Shown: positions 1-8,913, counted from the stretch's first letter. The stretch: 64,000 nt of DNA from Sva-07 sp963793335 (GCA_963793335.1 CAWBZS010000012.1:1-64000), one strand, 5' to 3'. The notes: generated from the sequence alone by a model not told the origin. A program made the numbers and translations.

Positions 1-2
1 AT

Positions 3-77
3 GCGCACGCGTTGCGTGGCACGGCGGTGCACGGCGTGATGCGGGTGGCCGGCGCGGCCGATCCGTCACCGGCCTGA
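3..77 (+). CDS. Possible 3' end of an unidentified gene
   Basis: The third forward frame is open from the window edge to a TGA at 75-77 (24 codons). It may be the tail of a gene that begins before the window. Nothing in so short a piece identifies a family. It lies just upstream of, and on the same strand as, the next gene, so it could be the preceding member of an operon. Confidence 0.2.
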   Translation, partial: AHALRGTAVHGVMRVAGAADPSPA

Positions 78-127
78 GTCACGGGCGCCGAGTCGGCGGG
101 CATGGCGCACCGCTCGGTCCGGATGGC

Positions 128-1030
128 GTGCCGACGCCTAACGTCGCTGGCGTGGGGAAGCCGCCGCGGTTGCGCGAAGTCGACGTGATCGACCTGCCGG
201 TGCGGGAAGCGTCCGGGCTGGCGTCGAAGCTGGTCGATGGAGTCGTACACCTGGCGGTGATCGGCGACCGCAACGCGGACCTCGTCCTCGCCACCTACTC
301 GGCCGAGGACGGTGTCTCACCGTGGCGGACCGTCGACCTGACCGATGTCGACGGTTGGACCGAAGCCCCCGATGGGAGCCAGCTGGAGGCGATCGCCGTC
401 GGTGGTGGCAGTTCCGTCGCGCTGCTGCGCGAGGACCCGCCGGTCGTGGTCGTGATCGACGTCGACCAGCGTCGTGTCGTGGCCGAGCTCACGCTGGTGG
501 TGCCCGACGACCTCGGACTCGACGGGTGGGATGATCCGTCGTCGCGCGGTGAGGGCTGCATCTTGCTCTCCGACGGCCGCCTGCTCGTGGCCAAGGAGAA
601 GCGGCCGGCGGCGCTGATCGAGTTCTGCCCGCCCGGTGTCGACGCGCAGGGTCTCTCGCCGGGCGGCTTCCTCGGCGACGGCGAACGGTGGTCGGCGCCG
701 AGTGGCGTCGTCGAGTACACAGCGCGGGCCTGTTGGCCGCTGAAGGGGGCGGCCCGGAAGGCGATGCGCGATGTCAGCGACCTGGCGGCCGGGGACGATG
801 GGTCGCTCTGGTTGCTGAGCGATCAGTCGGCGTCGGTTGCCCGGTTGTTGCTGGTGCCGTCGCTGGTGCCGGGCGCCGGCCCGGTGCGAACGTTCGAGGA
901 GGTCTGGCGGCTGCCCAAGGGTGTCGACAAGCCGGAGGGCCTGGTTGCGCTCGACGGGCGTCGGGCGCTGATTGCCATGGACACGAAGCGGTCGAAGCGC
1001 AACGGGATGATCGTCGAGGGCCCGGACTGA
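128..1030 (+). CDS. Hypothetical protein, beta-propeller / phytase-esterase-like
   Basis: This is a 300-residue protein with no signal peptide or membrane segment. It is rich in short beta-strand-like hydrophobic stretches, with repeated patterns such as VVVIDVDQRRVVAEL, SDGRLLVAKEKRP and GDDGSLWLLSDQS. Near the C-terminus it has KPEGLVALDGRRALIAMD, which resembles the K-P/x-EGL motif of the SdiA-regulated and esterase-like phytase beta-propeller families. I infer a propeller fold; the substrate is unknown. The GTG at 128 is chosen because it is the earliest start in the frame. No clear Shine-Dalgarno is visible. It converges on the broken HNH gene that follows on the other strand. Confidence 0.6.
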   Translation: MPTPNVAGVGKPPRLREVDVIDLPVREASGLASKLVDGVVHLAVIGDRNADLVLATYSAEDGVSPWRTVDLTDVDGWTEAPDGSQLEAIAVGGGSSVALLREDPPVVVVIDVDQRRVVAELTLVVPDDLGLDGWDDPSSRGEGCILLSDGRLLVAKEKRPAALIEFCPPGVDAQGLSPGGFLGDGERWSAPSGVVEYTARACWPLKGAARKAMRDVSDLAAGDDGSLWLLSDQSASVARLLLVPSLVPGAGPVRTFEEVWRLPKGVDKPEGLVALDGRRALIAMDTKRSKRNGMIVEGPD

Positions 1031-1104
1031 CGCTGCGCGAGCCGGCGTCTCCCCTCCACGGGTGATCGACGACGTTGCCGGCGTTGCCGGCGAGCTGCCG
1101 GTGT

Positions 1105-2629
1105 TCAGGCGGCACGGCGCAGCGCTCGGAGGCGTGCTCGTGCCCGTCGGATCTGAGCGGCGGTCTCGATCGGGTCGTCGTGGGCGTCGTCGGCTGCGGC
1201 TGCGGCTGCGTTGTCGTCGTTGTCGTTGGGGAAGGTGGGAGGTCGGGCGCCGACGGGCAAGATGATGGAGCCGTCGGGTCGGATGGTGTAGCTCTGGCCG
1301 TGGATGCTGCGGCGTCTGGTGAGTTTCTTGCGGTGTTTCTCGCGGTTGTGGTGGCTGCAGCCGAGGCCGGCGTTGATCTGGTCGGTGGTGCCCTGGTTGA
1401 CCCATTCGGTGACGTGGTCGACCTCGCAGAATTCTTCGGTAGGTCGCAGCCGGCGTGGTCGCAGCGTCGCACGAGCAGCTTGGCGGCTTCACGTGCGGGG
1501 CCGGTGAACAGCCGCTTTTTGCGGCCCATGTCGATCACGACGCCTTGGGCGTCGACGACGACGCGGCGGATGTGGCCGGCGAGGACGGCGCGCAGCACGT
1601 CGTGGAGGTGCAGTGGTGTGCCGTTGGCGGTTTCGCAGTGCATGTGGGCGAACGCGTCGGGGTCGGCGACGAGGTCGGCGAGTAGGTCGCCGGTGGTGTG
1701 GGCGGCGAGTCCGGTGAACGGATCGATCGGGTCGCCGGACAGGGTGGTGGTGGGTGCGAGGCCGGCGTCGGCGAGTACGAGTGCCCAGGTGCGTTGGTCG
1801 CACACGAGGTTGGTCAACGGTTTCGGTGCGTCGGGTGCGTTGGCGTCGGTGTCGAGGTGGGCGTTGGCTCGGCGCATGATGTCGACGAAGGCGTCGTAGC
1901 TGCGTTGGGTGTGGGTGCGAGGAAGCGGTTTGCCGGACGCGTCGTCGCCGTGTTCGGCGCGGCGGGCGGCGGCGTCGGTGCGGAACTCGTGCTCGCAGAA
2001 CCGGCGGAAGATCGCTTCGAGTTCGTCGTTGACGAGCGGGTCGCCACCGTTCGCGTCGAGGTGGAGTTGGCCGCCGACGGTGGTGACGTGCACGTTGCGG
2101 CCGTCGATCTGTTCGTCGCGGTCGCGGTGGGCGCCGTCGGTGTCGGCGAGCATCTCGAAGCGGGCCAGGGCGATGACGAAGTCGTCGTAGCAGTACCGCT
2201 CGGCGAGTTCGAGCAGCATCGCCGCGAAGTCGGCGAGACGGTCACGCACCCGCGGGTTGCGGTATACCCGGGCCATCGCTGCTGCCTGTGCTGTCCCGAT
2301 GCGTCCGCTCTGGAGTGCGTCGGCCAGGCCGGGCACCCCGTCGACGGCTGTCGCGAGGCGGCGCCCGACGACGATGTCGGGGTTCGAGGAGTTGCAGGTG
2401 GCGCGTAGGTAGCCCTTCATCGAGCGGTGCCCGTCGGCGAGGTAGAGGCGTCGCTGGTCGACCTCGCCAGCGTCATCGCCGTCTCGGCGTCGACCCGTCG
2501 GCGCAGCAACTCCAGTGCGCGAACCCGTTCGTCGAGTTCGGTGTCGGTGGCGTCGATCAACTCGCCGGCGACGTCGTCGACCGTGCGGTCGTCCCGCCCG
2601 ATCGTGTCGCACAACGCCCCGAGATCCAT
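1105..2629 (-). pseudogene. HNH endonuclease (DUF222 / 13E12-type), two frameshifts
   Basis: Joining three frames gives a normal DUF222-HNH protein of about 508 residues. The N-terminus (from ATG 2629) runs to about 2465. The centre follows in a second frame, with YLADGHRSMKGYLRATCN and the conserved DUF222 body. The C-terminal HNH domain is in a third frame, with CDHAGCDLP, EFCEVDHVTEW and CSHHNREKHRKK, ending at TGA 1105-1107. The first shift is at about 2460-2475. The second is at about 1434-1438, inside the HNH motif, where one A appears to be missing from a CCG-AAA-GAA run. These proteins occur in many near-identical copies in actinobacteria and often decay. A sequencing error is possible, but two independent shifts favour a real pseudogene. 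Confidence 0.75.
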
Positions 2630-2701
2630 ACCTCCATCATGACCAACGGGTGTCGCAGAGTTGCCAGACTGGGGTTGTTCGAGGCCCGAACCGCAACGCC
2701 G

Positions 2702-3020
2702 TCACGACGGCGCCACCGACGCGACCCACACCAGTCCGCGCCACAGCCCGACGCCGTCGTCGTGCTCGCTGAAGTCGAGGGACGGGTTGCGGCGGAACCC
2801 GACCCGCTCCATGACCCGTTGCGATCGCACGTTGTCCGCCGCGGTGTCGGCCAGCACCTGGGACGAGCCGTGTCGAGCGAAGGCGTCGGCCAGCGCGGTC
2901 GGTGACCCGCCACGAGCGGAGCACCAGTCGCTTCGTCACGATCTCGACCCGGTCGGCCCCATGATTCGTCTGGCGCAGGGTCGGGCGCTGCAGCAGGACG
3001 TCGATGCTGCGCTCCGACAT
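2702..3020 (-). pseudogene. GNAT acetyltransferase remnant
   Basis: The 5' part encodes EIVTKRLVLRSWRVTD, the typical first strand of RimJ-type GNAT acetyltransferases. It then switches frame at about 2900 straight into a C-terminal GNAT half (VLADTAADNVRSQRVMERVG, then GFRRNPSLDF) that ends at TGA 2702-2704. The acetyl-CoA binding centre, roughly 80-100 residues in this family, is absent. The locus is therefore an internally deleted and frameshifted relic. The start at 3020 is uncertain: an internal GTG just before TKRL would also fit. It sits 13 bases after the SRPBCC gene on the same strand. Confidence 0.6.
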
Positions 3021-3033
3021 CTCGGCAGGCTCG

Positions 3034-3492
3034 TCAGGACTCGAGCGCGGCAGCGAGACGCTCCAGGGTGTCGCTCATCGTCTCGCGGTTGCGTTCGGCA
3101 CGGTCGGGCACGCCCGACATCTCCGCCGACATCTCCAGTACCGAGTCGGGCCGCAGGTCCTCGCTCCACTCCGTGACCCGGCTTCCGCCGTCGATCGTTT
3201 CGATCCGGTACCCCCAGGTTGCGTAGTGGAAGTCCATCATCGAGCACTCGAACACGAACTCGCGGCCAGGCTCGGCGACGGTGACCTTTCCCTGCGTCAC
3301 CCACTCCTTGTCGCCGTTGCGGTTGGTGCCGTCGAAGGTCGCGCCGACTGCCGGGCCGTCACTGCCGTCGTGCCACCGGCACTCGACGCATTCCGATGAC
3401 CACTCGCCCGTCCGGGTGACGTCGGAGATCGCTGCGTACACGGCCTCAGGCGATGCGGCGATGTCGCGAGAAATCTCGATCCTGTTGCTCAT
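3034..3492 (-). CDS. SRPBCC family protein (polyketide cyclase/dehydrase-like)
   Basis: The product is 152 residues, the normal size for a single START/Bet v1-like SRPBCC domain. It begins with the family pattern SNRIEISRDIAASPEAVYAAISDV and has the usual W in TGEWSSEC. The C-terminal helix is ERNRETMSDTLERLAAALES. Such proteins bind small hydrophobic ligands in a helix-grip pocket; some are cyclases, many have no known ligand. The ligand here cannot be read from sequence. It lies immediately upstream of the GNAT relic on the same strand and is divergent from the TauE-like permease. Confidence 0.8.
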   Translation of the reverse strand: MSNRIEISRDIAASPEAVYAAISDVTRTGEWSSECVECRWHDGSDGPAVGATFDGTNRNGDKEWVTQGKVTVAEPGREFVFECSMMDFHYATWGYRIETIDGGSRVTEWSEDLRPDSVLEMSAEMSGVPDRAERNRETMSDTLERLAAALES

Positions 3493-3551
3493 GACGCCCA
3501 GTAGAGCACGACCGGTCCTCGGTCGATGACCCCAACTTGTATTCTACTTGT

Positions 3552-4277
3552 ATGTTTCTGCTGGTCGTCTGGGTCGTTGCGGTGCTGACGTCCATCCTGA
3601 GCGCAGTCGCCGGTCTGGGTGGCGGGGTCATCCTGCTGCTCGTCATCGCCCAGTTCGTCGCCCCGACGACGGCGATCCCGGTCCAGGGGGCGATCCAGCT
3701 CGCGTCGAACTCGTCGCGCGCCTGGTTCCTTCGCCGCACGGTCGACTGGGGTCCGGTGGGGTGGTCGTCGATCCTGCTGCTGCCCGCCAGCTTCCTCGGC
3801 GTCATGGTCGCAACGTCGCTGCCCGAGAACGCCATCCAGGGCTCGCTTGCGGTCTTCGTGCTCGTGCTCGCCTGGCGACCCAGCGTGCTGCAGTGGCGTG
3901 GAGCCAGCACGCTGCCCAATGCGGCCCTGGTGGGCGTCGGCGGGATCTCCGGGTTCCTCAACACGACCGTCGGTGCCAGCGGCCCGGTCACCTCACCGTT
4001 CTTCAAAGCAGCGACTGCGACCCACGTCGCGTTCGTCGCCACCGCAGCCGTGACCCAGGTACTCGCCCACGCCGCCAAACTGCTCGCGTTCACCGTCGAC
4101 GGCTGGTCGGCCGCCGATCACCTGGGGGTCATCGTCGTCGGCGCAGGCGGCGTGGTCATCGGCAGTCGCATCGGCACCCAGTACGTCGGGCGGATATCGG
4201 AGGACCGGTTGGCGCTGCTGTTCAGGATCGTCCTCACCACCCTGGCGATTCGGCTGCTGATCACCGCACTCGTCTGA
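3552..4277 (+). CDS. TauE/SafE-family membrane permease
   Basis: This is a 241-residue integral membrane protein with about seven to eight hydrophobic segments. It has the family's paired glycine-rich half-repeats (AVAGLGGGVILLLVI near the N-terminus and GVGGISGFLNTTVGASGP in the middle). The TauE/SafE family exports or imports sulfite, sulfoacetate and related anions; the substrate here is unknown. I chose ATG 3552 over an in-frame TTG at 3537. A -10-like TATTCT at 3540-3545 lies 6 bases before this ATG, which would make the message leaderless. No good -35 is visible. A direct repeat of ACTTGTAT flanks this region. Confidence 0.8.
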   Translation: MFLLVVWVVAVLTSILSAVAGLGGGVILLLVIAQFVAPTTAIPVQGAIQLASNSSRAWFLRRTVDWGPVGWSSILLLPASFLGVMVATSLPENAIQGSLAVFVLVLAWRPSVLQWRGASTLPNAALVGVGGISGFLNTTVGASGPVTSPFFKAATATHVAFVATAAVTQVLAHAAKLLAFTVDGWSAADHLGVIVVGAGGVVIGSRIGTQYVGRISEDRLALLFRIVLTTLAIRLLITALV

Positions 4278-4347
4278 CCGTGCTGCTGCGCGGCGGCGAG
4301 CCTGCTGGTCCCGAGCTGGGCGACATGCGGAGATCCGGATGTTGCGT

Positions 4348-5361
4348 TCATCCCCGGTGGCGGTCGAGCAGCATCGCGTCGCCGAACGAGAGGAACCGAT
4401 AGTCATTCGCGAGTGCGGTGTCGTAGAGCGTCCGCCACCGAGGTCCGACGAAGGCGTCGATCATCATCAACAGCGTCGTCTTCGGGAGGTGAAAATTGGT
4501 CATCATCAGGTCGACCACCTGCCAGTCGAAGCCACGATGGATGAACAGATCGGTCCGCCCGGACGACTCGCCCGACCGGGCCGCCGACTCGAGCGCCCGC
4601 ACCGCCGTCGTTCCGATCGCCACGACACGTTGCGCGTCGGCGCAGGCCGCAGTGGTCTCCGGGGGCACCCGGTAGCGCTCGGTGTGCATCGGGTGGTCCA
4701 GCGGGTTCTCGGTGCTGATCGGCTGAAAGGTGTCGAGCCCGACGACGAGTTCGACCCTGGCGGTCGAAATACCGCGCGCAGCGAGCCGATCGAACAGCTC
4801 CGGCGTGAAGTGGAGCCCGGCCGTCGGCGCAGCAGCCGAACCCGGCTCACGTGCGAAGACGGTCTGGTATCGGTCGGGGTCGTCGAGCCGGGCACCGATG
4901 TATGGCGGCAATGGCATCTCGCCGTGTCGGTCGAGCAACCTCAACGGGTCGTCCTCGCCGATCAGTTCCACCCAGAAGGTGTCTCCCGCCGGCGTTCGAG
5001 CCCCCATTCGCACCAACTCGACCCCGGCAGCGAACAACACCTCGCCGACACCGAGCTTGCCGCCGGGACGCACCAGTGCCTCCCAGACCCGCCGGTCGGG
5101 GCTGCTCGGCTCCAGCAGCAGCACCTCGGCCGCCCCGCCGGTGGCGCGCTGCAGACGCAGACGAGCAGGAATCACCCGCGTCTCGTTGAGGACGAGGAGA
5201 TCGCCCGCACGGAGTACCTCGGCGAGGTCCGCCACGGTGCGATGCTCGGCCGCACCGCCCCCTCGGTCGACGAGGAGCTTGGCCGAGTCCCTTGGCTCGA
5301 TCGGCGTTTGCGCAATCCGATCGTCCGGAAGCACGTAGTCGAAGTCCGCGATCTGCACCAC
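4348..5361 (-). CDS. queA: tRNA preQ1(34) S-adenosylmethionine ribosyltransferase-isomerase QueA
   Basis: The protein has 337 residues, typical for QueA, which transfers and isomerises the ribosyl group of SAM onto preQ1 at the tRNA wobble position to make epoxyqueuosine. The N-terminus FDYVLPDDRIAQTPIEPRDS and the later blocks LVLNETRVIPARL, PTAGLHFTPELFD and TNFHLPKTTLLMM are family signatures. It starts with GTG at 5361, directly followed by a second in-frame GTG. It is the last gene of the ruvC-ruvA-ruvB-queA series, an order also seen in proteobacteria. tgt and the preQ1 synthesis genes are not in the window, so the rest of the queuosine route must lie elsewhere. Confidence 0.95.
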   Translation of the reverse strand: MVQIADFDYVLPDDRIAQTPIEPRDSAKLLVDRGGGAAEHRTVADLAEVLRAGDLLVLNETRVIPARLRLQRATGGAAEVLLLEPSSPDRRVWEALVRPGGKLGVGEVLFAAGVELVRMGARTPAGDTFWVELIGEDDPLRLLDRHGEMPLPPYIGARLDDPDRYQTVFAREPGSAAAPTAGLHFTPELFDRLAARGISTARVELVVGLDTFQPISTENPLDHPMHTERYRVPPETTAACADAQRVVAIGTTAVRALESAARSGESSGRTDLFIHRGFDWQVVDLMMTNFHLPKTTLLMMIDAFVGPRWRTLYDTALANDYRFLSFGDAMLLDRHRG

Positions 5362-5420
5362 GGCAGGCTACGAGCGCCGTGCTGATCACACGAGGCCGAC
5401 ACACCGTGCGGCGGTCTGCG

Positions 5421-6476
5421 TCAGTCGAACAGCGACCCGGTGTTCGAGCGTCGAGGCGCAGCCAGGCCCAGGTGCTCATAGGCCGCGTCGAGCACCACTC
5501 GCCCCCGCGGGGTGCGGGCGATCATCCCCTGGGTGATCAGGAACGGCTCGTAGACGTCCTCGACGGTCTCCGGCTGCTCACCGACGCTGATCGCTACTGT
5601 CGACAACCCGACCGGACCACCGTTGAACGTCGTACACAGCGCCGTGAGGATCGCACGGTCGACCTTGTCGAGTCCGCGGTCGTCGACGCCGAACAGCGCC
5701 AAGCCTTCGCGGGCGATCGGCGCGTCGACGCGGCCGTCGTGGCGGACCTCGGCGAAGTCGCGAACCCGCCGGAGCAGTCGATTCGCGATACGGGGCGTCC
5801 CGCGGGATCGGCGGGCGATCTCCCAGGCACCGTCTCGGTCGATCTGCACGTCGAGGATGCCGGCAGCGCGTTCGACGATCGCCTGCAGTTCGTCGTCGTC
5901 GTAGTAGTCGAGCCGTGCCACCAGCCCGAAGCGGTCGCGCAGCGGCCCAGTGATCATTCCCGTGCGGGTCGTGGCGCCCACGAGCGTGAACGGCTCCATC
6001 GTGAGGCGGATGCTGGACGCTGCCGGCCCTTTGCCCACCACGATGTCGAGCTGGAAGTCTTCCATCGCCGGGTACAGGATCTCCTCGACGGCGCGCGACA
6101 ACCGATGAATCTCGTCGATGAACAGCACGTCACCACCTTCGAGCTTGGTCAGGATGGCAGCGAGGTCACCAGCCCGTTCCAGTGCAGGACCGGAGGTGAC
6201 GTGGAGATGGACCCCCATCTCGGTGGCGACGATGCCCGCGAGGGTGGTCTTGCCGAGTCCGGGCGGCCCGGCGAACAACAGATGATCGACCGGCTGGTCT
6301 CGTTTGCGGGCGGCTTCGAGCACGATCCGCAGATGCTCTTTCAACTCCCGCTGACCGACGAACTCGTCGAGCGCGCGCGGGCGGAGACCTGCTTCGAGTT
6401 CGATTTCGGCGCTGACGACCTCGTCGTCGGCTCCACCGATACCCGGATCGAGGAACTCGTCACGCACGGCGCGCAC
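5421..6476 (-). CDS. ruvB: Holliday junction branch migration ATPase RuvB
   Basis: This is the 351-residue AAA+ motor that drives branch migration of Holliday junctions with RuvA. Walker A is GPPGLGKTT at about residues 70-78 and Walker B is LFIDEIHRL at about 118-126. Sensor I and the arginine-finger region are present in GATTRTGMITGPLRDRFG. The C-terminal winged-helix domain ends with ITQGMIARTPRGR. It begins with GTG at 6476, overlapping the end of ruvA by 17 bases, so the two are probably translationally coupled. A second in-frame GTG at 6467 is possible. Confidence 0.97.
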   Translation of the reverse strand: MRAVRDEFLDPGIGGADDEVVSAEIELEAGLRPRALDEFVGQRELKEHLRIVLEAARKRDQPVDHLLFAGPPGLGKTTLAGIVATEMGVHLHVTSGPALERAGDLAAILTKLEGGDVLFIDEIHRLSRAVEEILYPAMEDFQLDIVVGKGPAASSIRLTMEPFTLVGATTRTGMITGPLRDRFGLVARLDYYDDDELQAIVERAAGILDVQIDRDGAWEIARRSRGTPRIANRLLRRVRDFAEVRHDGRVDAPIAREGLALFGVDDRGLDKVDRAILTALCTTFNGGPVGLSTVAISVGEQPETVEDVYEPFLITQGMIARTPRGRVVLDAAYEHLGLAAPRRSNTGSLFD

Positions 6477-7044
6477 CCAGCATCTTCAGCGCGTCGCGCA
6501 GCAGCGCGGACGAGTCGGCTGCGGTGGGCAGCTCGCGCAGCACATCTCGAATCTCATCGGTGCCGTACCCGAGGCTGGCCAACGCGTCGCGAACGTCGGC
6601 AACGGCCGACACCGACCCGCCGTCACCGCTGTCGAGCATCGGCACCGCCAGGCGGTCTCGCAGTTCGATGATCAGGCGCTCTGCGGTCTTCTTGCCGATG
6701 CCCGGCACCAGCGTGAGCGCAGCGACGTCGTTGTTGGACACCACGTCGAACAACGCCGCCGGCGGGTGTGTCGCCAGGATCGCAACCGCCAACGCCGGGC
6801 CGATCCCGTGGGTCGCGATCAACGCCTGGAAGGTGGACCGATCGTCGCGCGAGCTGAAGCCATACAGGGTCTGGGCCTCTTCGCGGATGTGGTGATGGAC
6901 GTACAGGAACACCGGGGTTCCCGGCTCCAACTCGGCAAGCACCCGGCTCGACACCGTGACCAGGTAGCCAACGCCGGCCACTTCGAGCAGCACGGTGCCG
7001 TCGGTGTTGCGTTCGAGGACCGAGCCCCGCAGTGACCCGATCAT
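6460..7044 (-). CDS. ruvA: Holliday junction DNA-binding subunit RuvA
   Basis: The protein has 194 residues with the three RuvA domains: an N-terminal OB fold (MIGSLRGSVLERNTDGTVLL), two helix-hairpin-helix motifs (ATHGIGPALAVAIL and VPGIGKKTAERLIIEL) and a C-terminal RuvB-binding domain (ALASLGYGTDEIRDVLREL). It forms the tetramer that holds the four-way junction flat while RuvB turns it. Its ATG overlaps the ruvC stop as ATGA, fixing the start. Together with ruvC and ruvB it makes a complete resolvasome operon. Confidence 0.96.
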   Translation of the reverse strand: MIGSLRGSVLERNTDGTVLLEVAGVGYLVTVSSRVLAELEPGTPVFLYVHHHIREEAQTLYGFSSRDDRSTFQALIATHGIGPALAVAILATHPPAALFDVVSNNDVAALTLVPGIGKKTAERLIIELRDRLAVPMLDSGDGGSVSAVADVRDALASLGYGTDEIRDVLRELPTAADSSALLRDALKMLGARRA

Positions 7045-7583
7045 GCGTTGCGCTCGGCGGAAGCGCCGGTCTGCGGGCGGACGCCACGTGCTGCCTGCCG
7101 TGGGGCGAACGGGGACATGGCGAGATGACACAACGCGAGCGCAGCGGCGTCGGCCGCGTCGGCGGGTTTGGGCAGCACCGTCAGGCCGAGTCGCGCCTGC
7201 ACCATCTTCTGGACCTGCAACTTGTCGGCGCCACCCCATCCGGCGACGGCATCTTTGACCTGGTTGGGTGTGTACTGGATCACCTCGCAGCCGGCGATCG
7301 CCGCCTCGGCCAACGCCAGGCCGCTCGCCTGGCCAACGCTCATCGCCGTACGAACATTGACTTGGAAGAAGACCTGCTCCACCGCCACGACGTCCGGACG
7401 GAATTCGCTGATCAGATCGGTGAACTCGATGCGCAGCGATGCCAACCGTTGTGGAAGCGGGTCCGTACGAGGGGTCGTGATCACGCCGAGCGTGACGGCG
7501 GTGGCCTGTCGGGCCCCGCGACCGTCGACGACGGCGTAGCCACATCGGGTGAGCCCGGGGTCGATGCCGAGCACTCGGCACAC
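7041..7583 (-). CDS. ruvC: Holliday junction resolvase RuvC
   Basis: RuvC is an RNase H-fold nuclease that cuts Holliday junctions symmetrically. Starting at GTG 7583 the product has 180 residues, close to the family norm. Acidic catalytic residues are visible in VLGIDPGLTRCGYA, in VVAVEQVFF and in the C-terminal DAADAAALALCHLA. The frame is open further upstream, but that part has no family similarity, so the start is set just before the VLGIDPG strand; GTG 7574 is an alternative. The stop overlaps the ruvA start as ATGA. A weak, imperfect LexA-like site lies about 53 bases upstream. Confidence 0.92.
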   Translation of the reverse strand: MCRVLGIDPGLTRCGYAVVDGRGARQATAVTLGVITTPRTDPLPQRLASLRIEFTDLISEFRPDVVAVEQVFFQVNVRTAMSVGQASGLALAEAAIAGCEVIQYTPNQVKDAVAGWGGADKLQVQKMVQARLGLTVLPKPADAADAAALALCHLAMSPFAPRQAARGVRPQTGASAERNA

Positions 7584-7660
7584 CGTCGGGGCGCCCGAGG
7601 CCGACCGAACGGGGACACTGTTCGCGTACACGGAGACGAACACTAGTGCGCCCAGTGCAT

Positions 7661-8116
7661 TCAGGCGGTGATCTTCTCGAGTTCCGCGATCAGCTCCTTG
7701 ACGGGGCGGAACGTCAGCCCGGCGATCGCTCGATGGGCGTATCGGACCACGCCGTCGGCATCGAGGATGAACACGCTGCGACGCGGAAACCCGATCGGAC
7801 CCAGGGTGCCGTAGAGCCCGGCCACGTGCTTGTCGGTGTCTGCGAGCAGCGGGAAGTCGAATCCGTGCTTGCCGGCGAACGATTCGTGACTGCTCACGTC
7901 CTGTGCCGAGATCCCGATCACCTGAGCGTTCATCTCGCTGAACTGGCCGAGATCGTCGTTGTAGGTGTTGAGTTGCTTCGTGCACACCGGGGTGTCGTCG
8001 CCGGGATAGAACACGAGCACCACCGGCTGTCCACGGAATTCCTCGAGGGCATAGTCGCGTCCCCCGGTGCCGGCAAGTGTGAACGCCGGTGCGGCGTCTC
8101 CTGGGCCCAGACTCAT
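7661..8116 (-). CDS. Peroxiredoxin, BCP/AhpE-like, single cysteine
   Basis: The 151-residue thioredoxin-fold peroxidase reduces hydroperoxides. The peroxidatic site is in VVLVFYPGDDTPVCTKQL, matching P-x3-T-x2-C. This is the only cysteine in the protein, so it is a 1-Cys enzyme. It needs an external thiol partner, which could be mycothiol or mycoredoxin given mshC in this window (inference). The bacterioferritin comigratory proteins with a second cysteine five residues on are the nearest alternative class. Its ATG overlaps the yebC stop as ATGA, so the two are co-translated. Confidence 0.9.
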   Translation of the reverse strand: MSLGPGDAAPAFTLAGTGGRDYALEEFRGQPVVLVFYPGDDTPVCTKQLNTYNDDLGQFSEMNAQVIGISAQDVSSHESFAGKHGFDFPLLADTDKHVAGLYGTLGPIGFPRRSVFILDADGVVRYAHRAIAGLTFRPVKELIAELEKITA

Positions 8117-8862
8117 GATGCAGCGGCCTCCATCAGTTCGTCGCTCATGTCGAAATTGGAGAACACGTCCTGCACATCGTCGTTGTCCTCGAGCGCATCG
8201 AGGATCCGGAGCAGTGCCTTGGCGTCGGCGGTCTCCGTGACCGGGACCAACAGGTCGGCCACCATCGGCGAATCGGCCGAGATCACCTCGATGCCCGCAT
8301 CGTCGATCGCGGCCTTCACGTCGAACACGACCGACGGCTCGGTCATCACTCGGTAGGCGCCGCTGCTCTCGGCGATCACGTCATCTGCTCCGGCCTCGAT
8401 CGCTGCCATCATGATCGTGTCGTCATCGACGCCATCGGTGGTGATGATCACGCCTCGACGCTGGAACTGCCACCCGACCGCACCAGGCTCGGCCATCGAG
8501 CCACCGAGCTTCGAGAAGATGTTGCGAATCTCGGCCCCGGTTCGGTTCCGGTTGTCGGTGAGCACGTCGATCATCAGTGCGACACCCCCGGGCGCGTACC
8601 CCTCGTACATGATGCTCTCGTAGGTACCACCGTCGTCATCGCCGGTGCCCCGCTTCACCGCCCGATCGATCGCGTCGTTGGTCATCCGGGCCGCCTTGGC
8701 CTTCTGCACCGCAGTTCGCAGGGTCGGATTGGTGTCGACGTCGCCGCCGCTCTTGGCCGAGACCTCGATCTGGCGGGCGAGCTTCGCGAAGAGCTTGCCG
8801 CGCGCTTTGTCGGCAGCGCCCTTCTTGTGCTTGATCGTTGCCCATTTGGAATGGCCGGACAT
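8113..8862 (-). CDS. yebC: YebC/PmpR (TACO1) family protein
   Basis: The 249-residue protein begins with the hallmark MSGHSKWATIKHKKGAADKA and continues with RMTNDAIDRAVKRGTG and YEGYAPGGVALMIDVLTDNR. The family was long annotated as transcriptional regulators; more recent work points to a role in translation, relieving ribosome stalling at proline-rich stretches. It acts in the cytoplasm. The ATG start at 8862 is the only reasonable one. It lies between pdxT and ruvC, the same neighbourhood as its mycobacterial homologue (Rv2603c), and overlaps the peroxiredoxin start by 4 bases. Confidence 0.95.
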   Translation of the reverse strand: MSGHSKWATIKHKKGAADKARGKLFAKLARQIEVSAKSGGDVDTNPTLRTAVQKAKAARMTNDAIDRAVKRGTGDDDGGTYESIMYEGYAPGGVALMIDVLTDNRNRTGAEIRNIFSKLGGSMAEPGAVGWQFQRRGVIITTDGVDDDTIMMAAIEAGADDVIAESSGAYRVMTEPSVVFDVKAAIDDAGIEVISADSPMVADLLVPVTETADAKALLRILDALEDNDDVQDVFSNFDMSDELMEAAAS

Positions 8863-8913
8863 GAGGTCTCCGATGGTCGTTCGAGGATGATGTACGAGGT
8901 TCGTACTCGACGC

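Noticed and set aside
317..1492. Long minus-strand frame opposite the first gene
   Set aside because: It is Arg/Pro-rich without recognisable motifs and spans both the propeller-like gene and the HNH pseudogene.
7636..7651. LexA/SOS box upstream of ruvC (ACGAAC-N4-GTGCGC)
   Set aside because: It has about three mismatches to the actinobacterial consensus TCGAAC-N4-GTTCGA; too weak to annotate although SOS control of ruvC would make sense.
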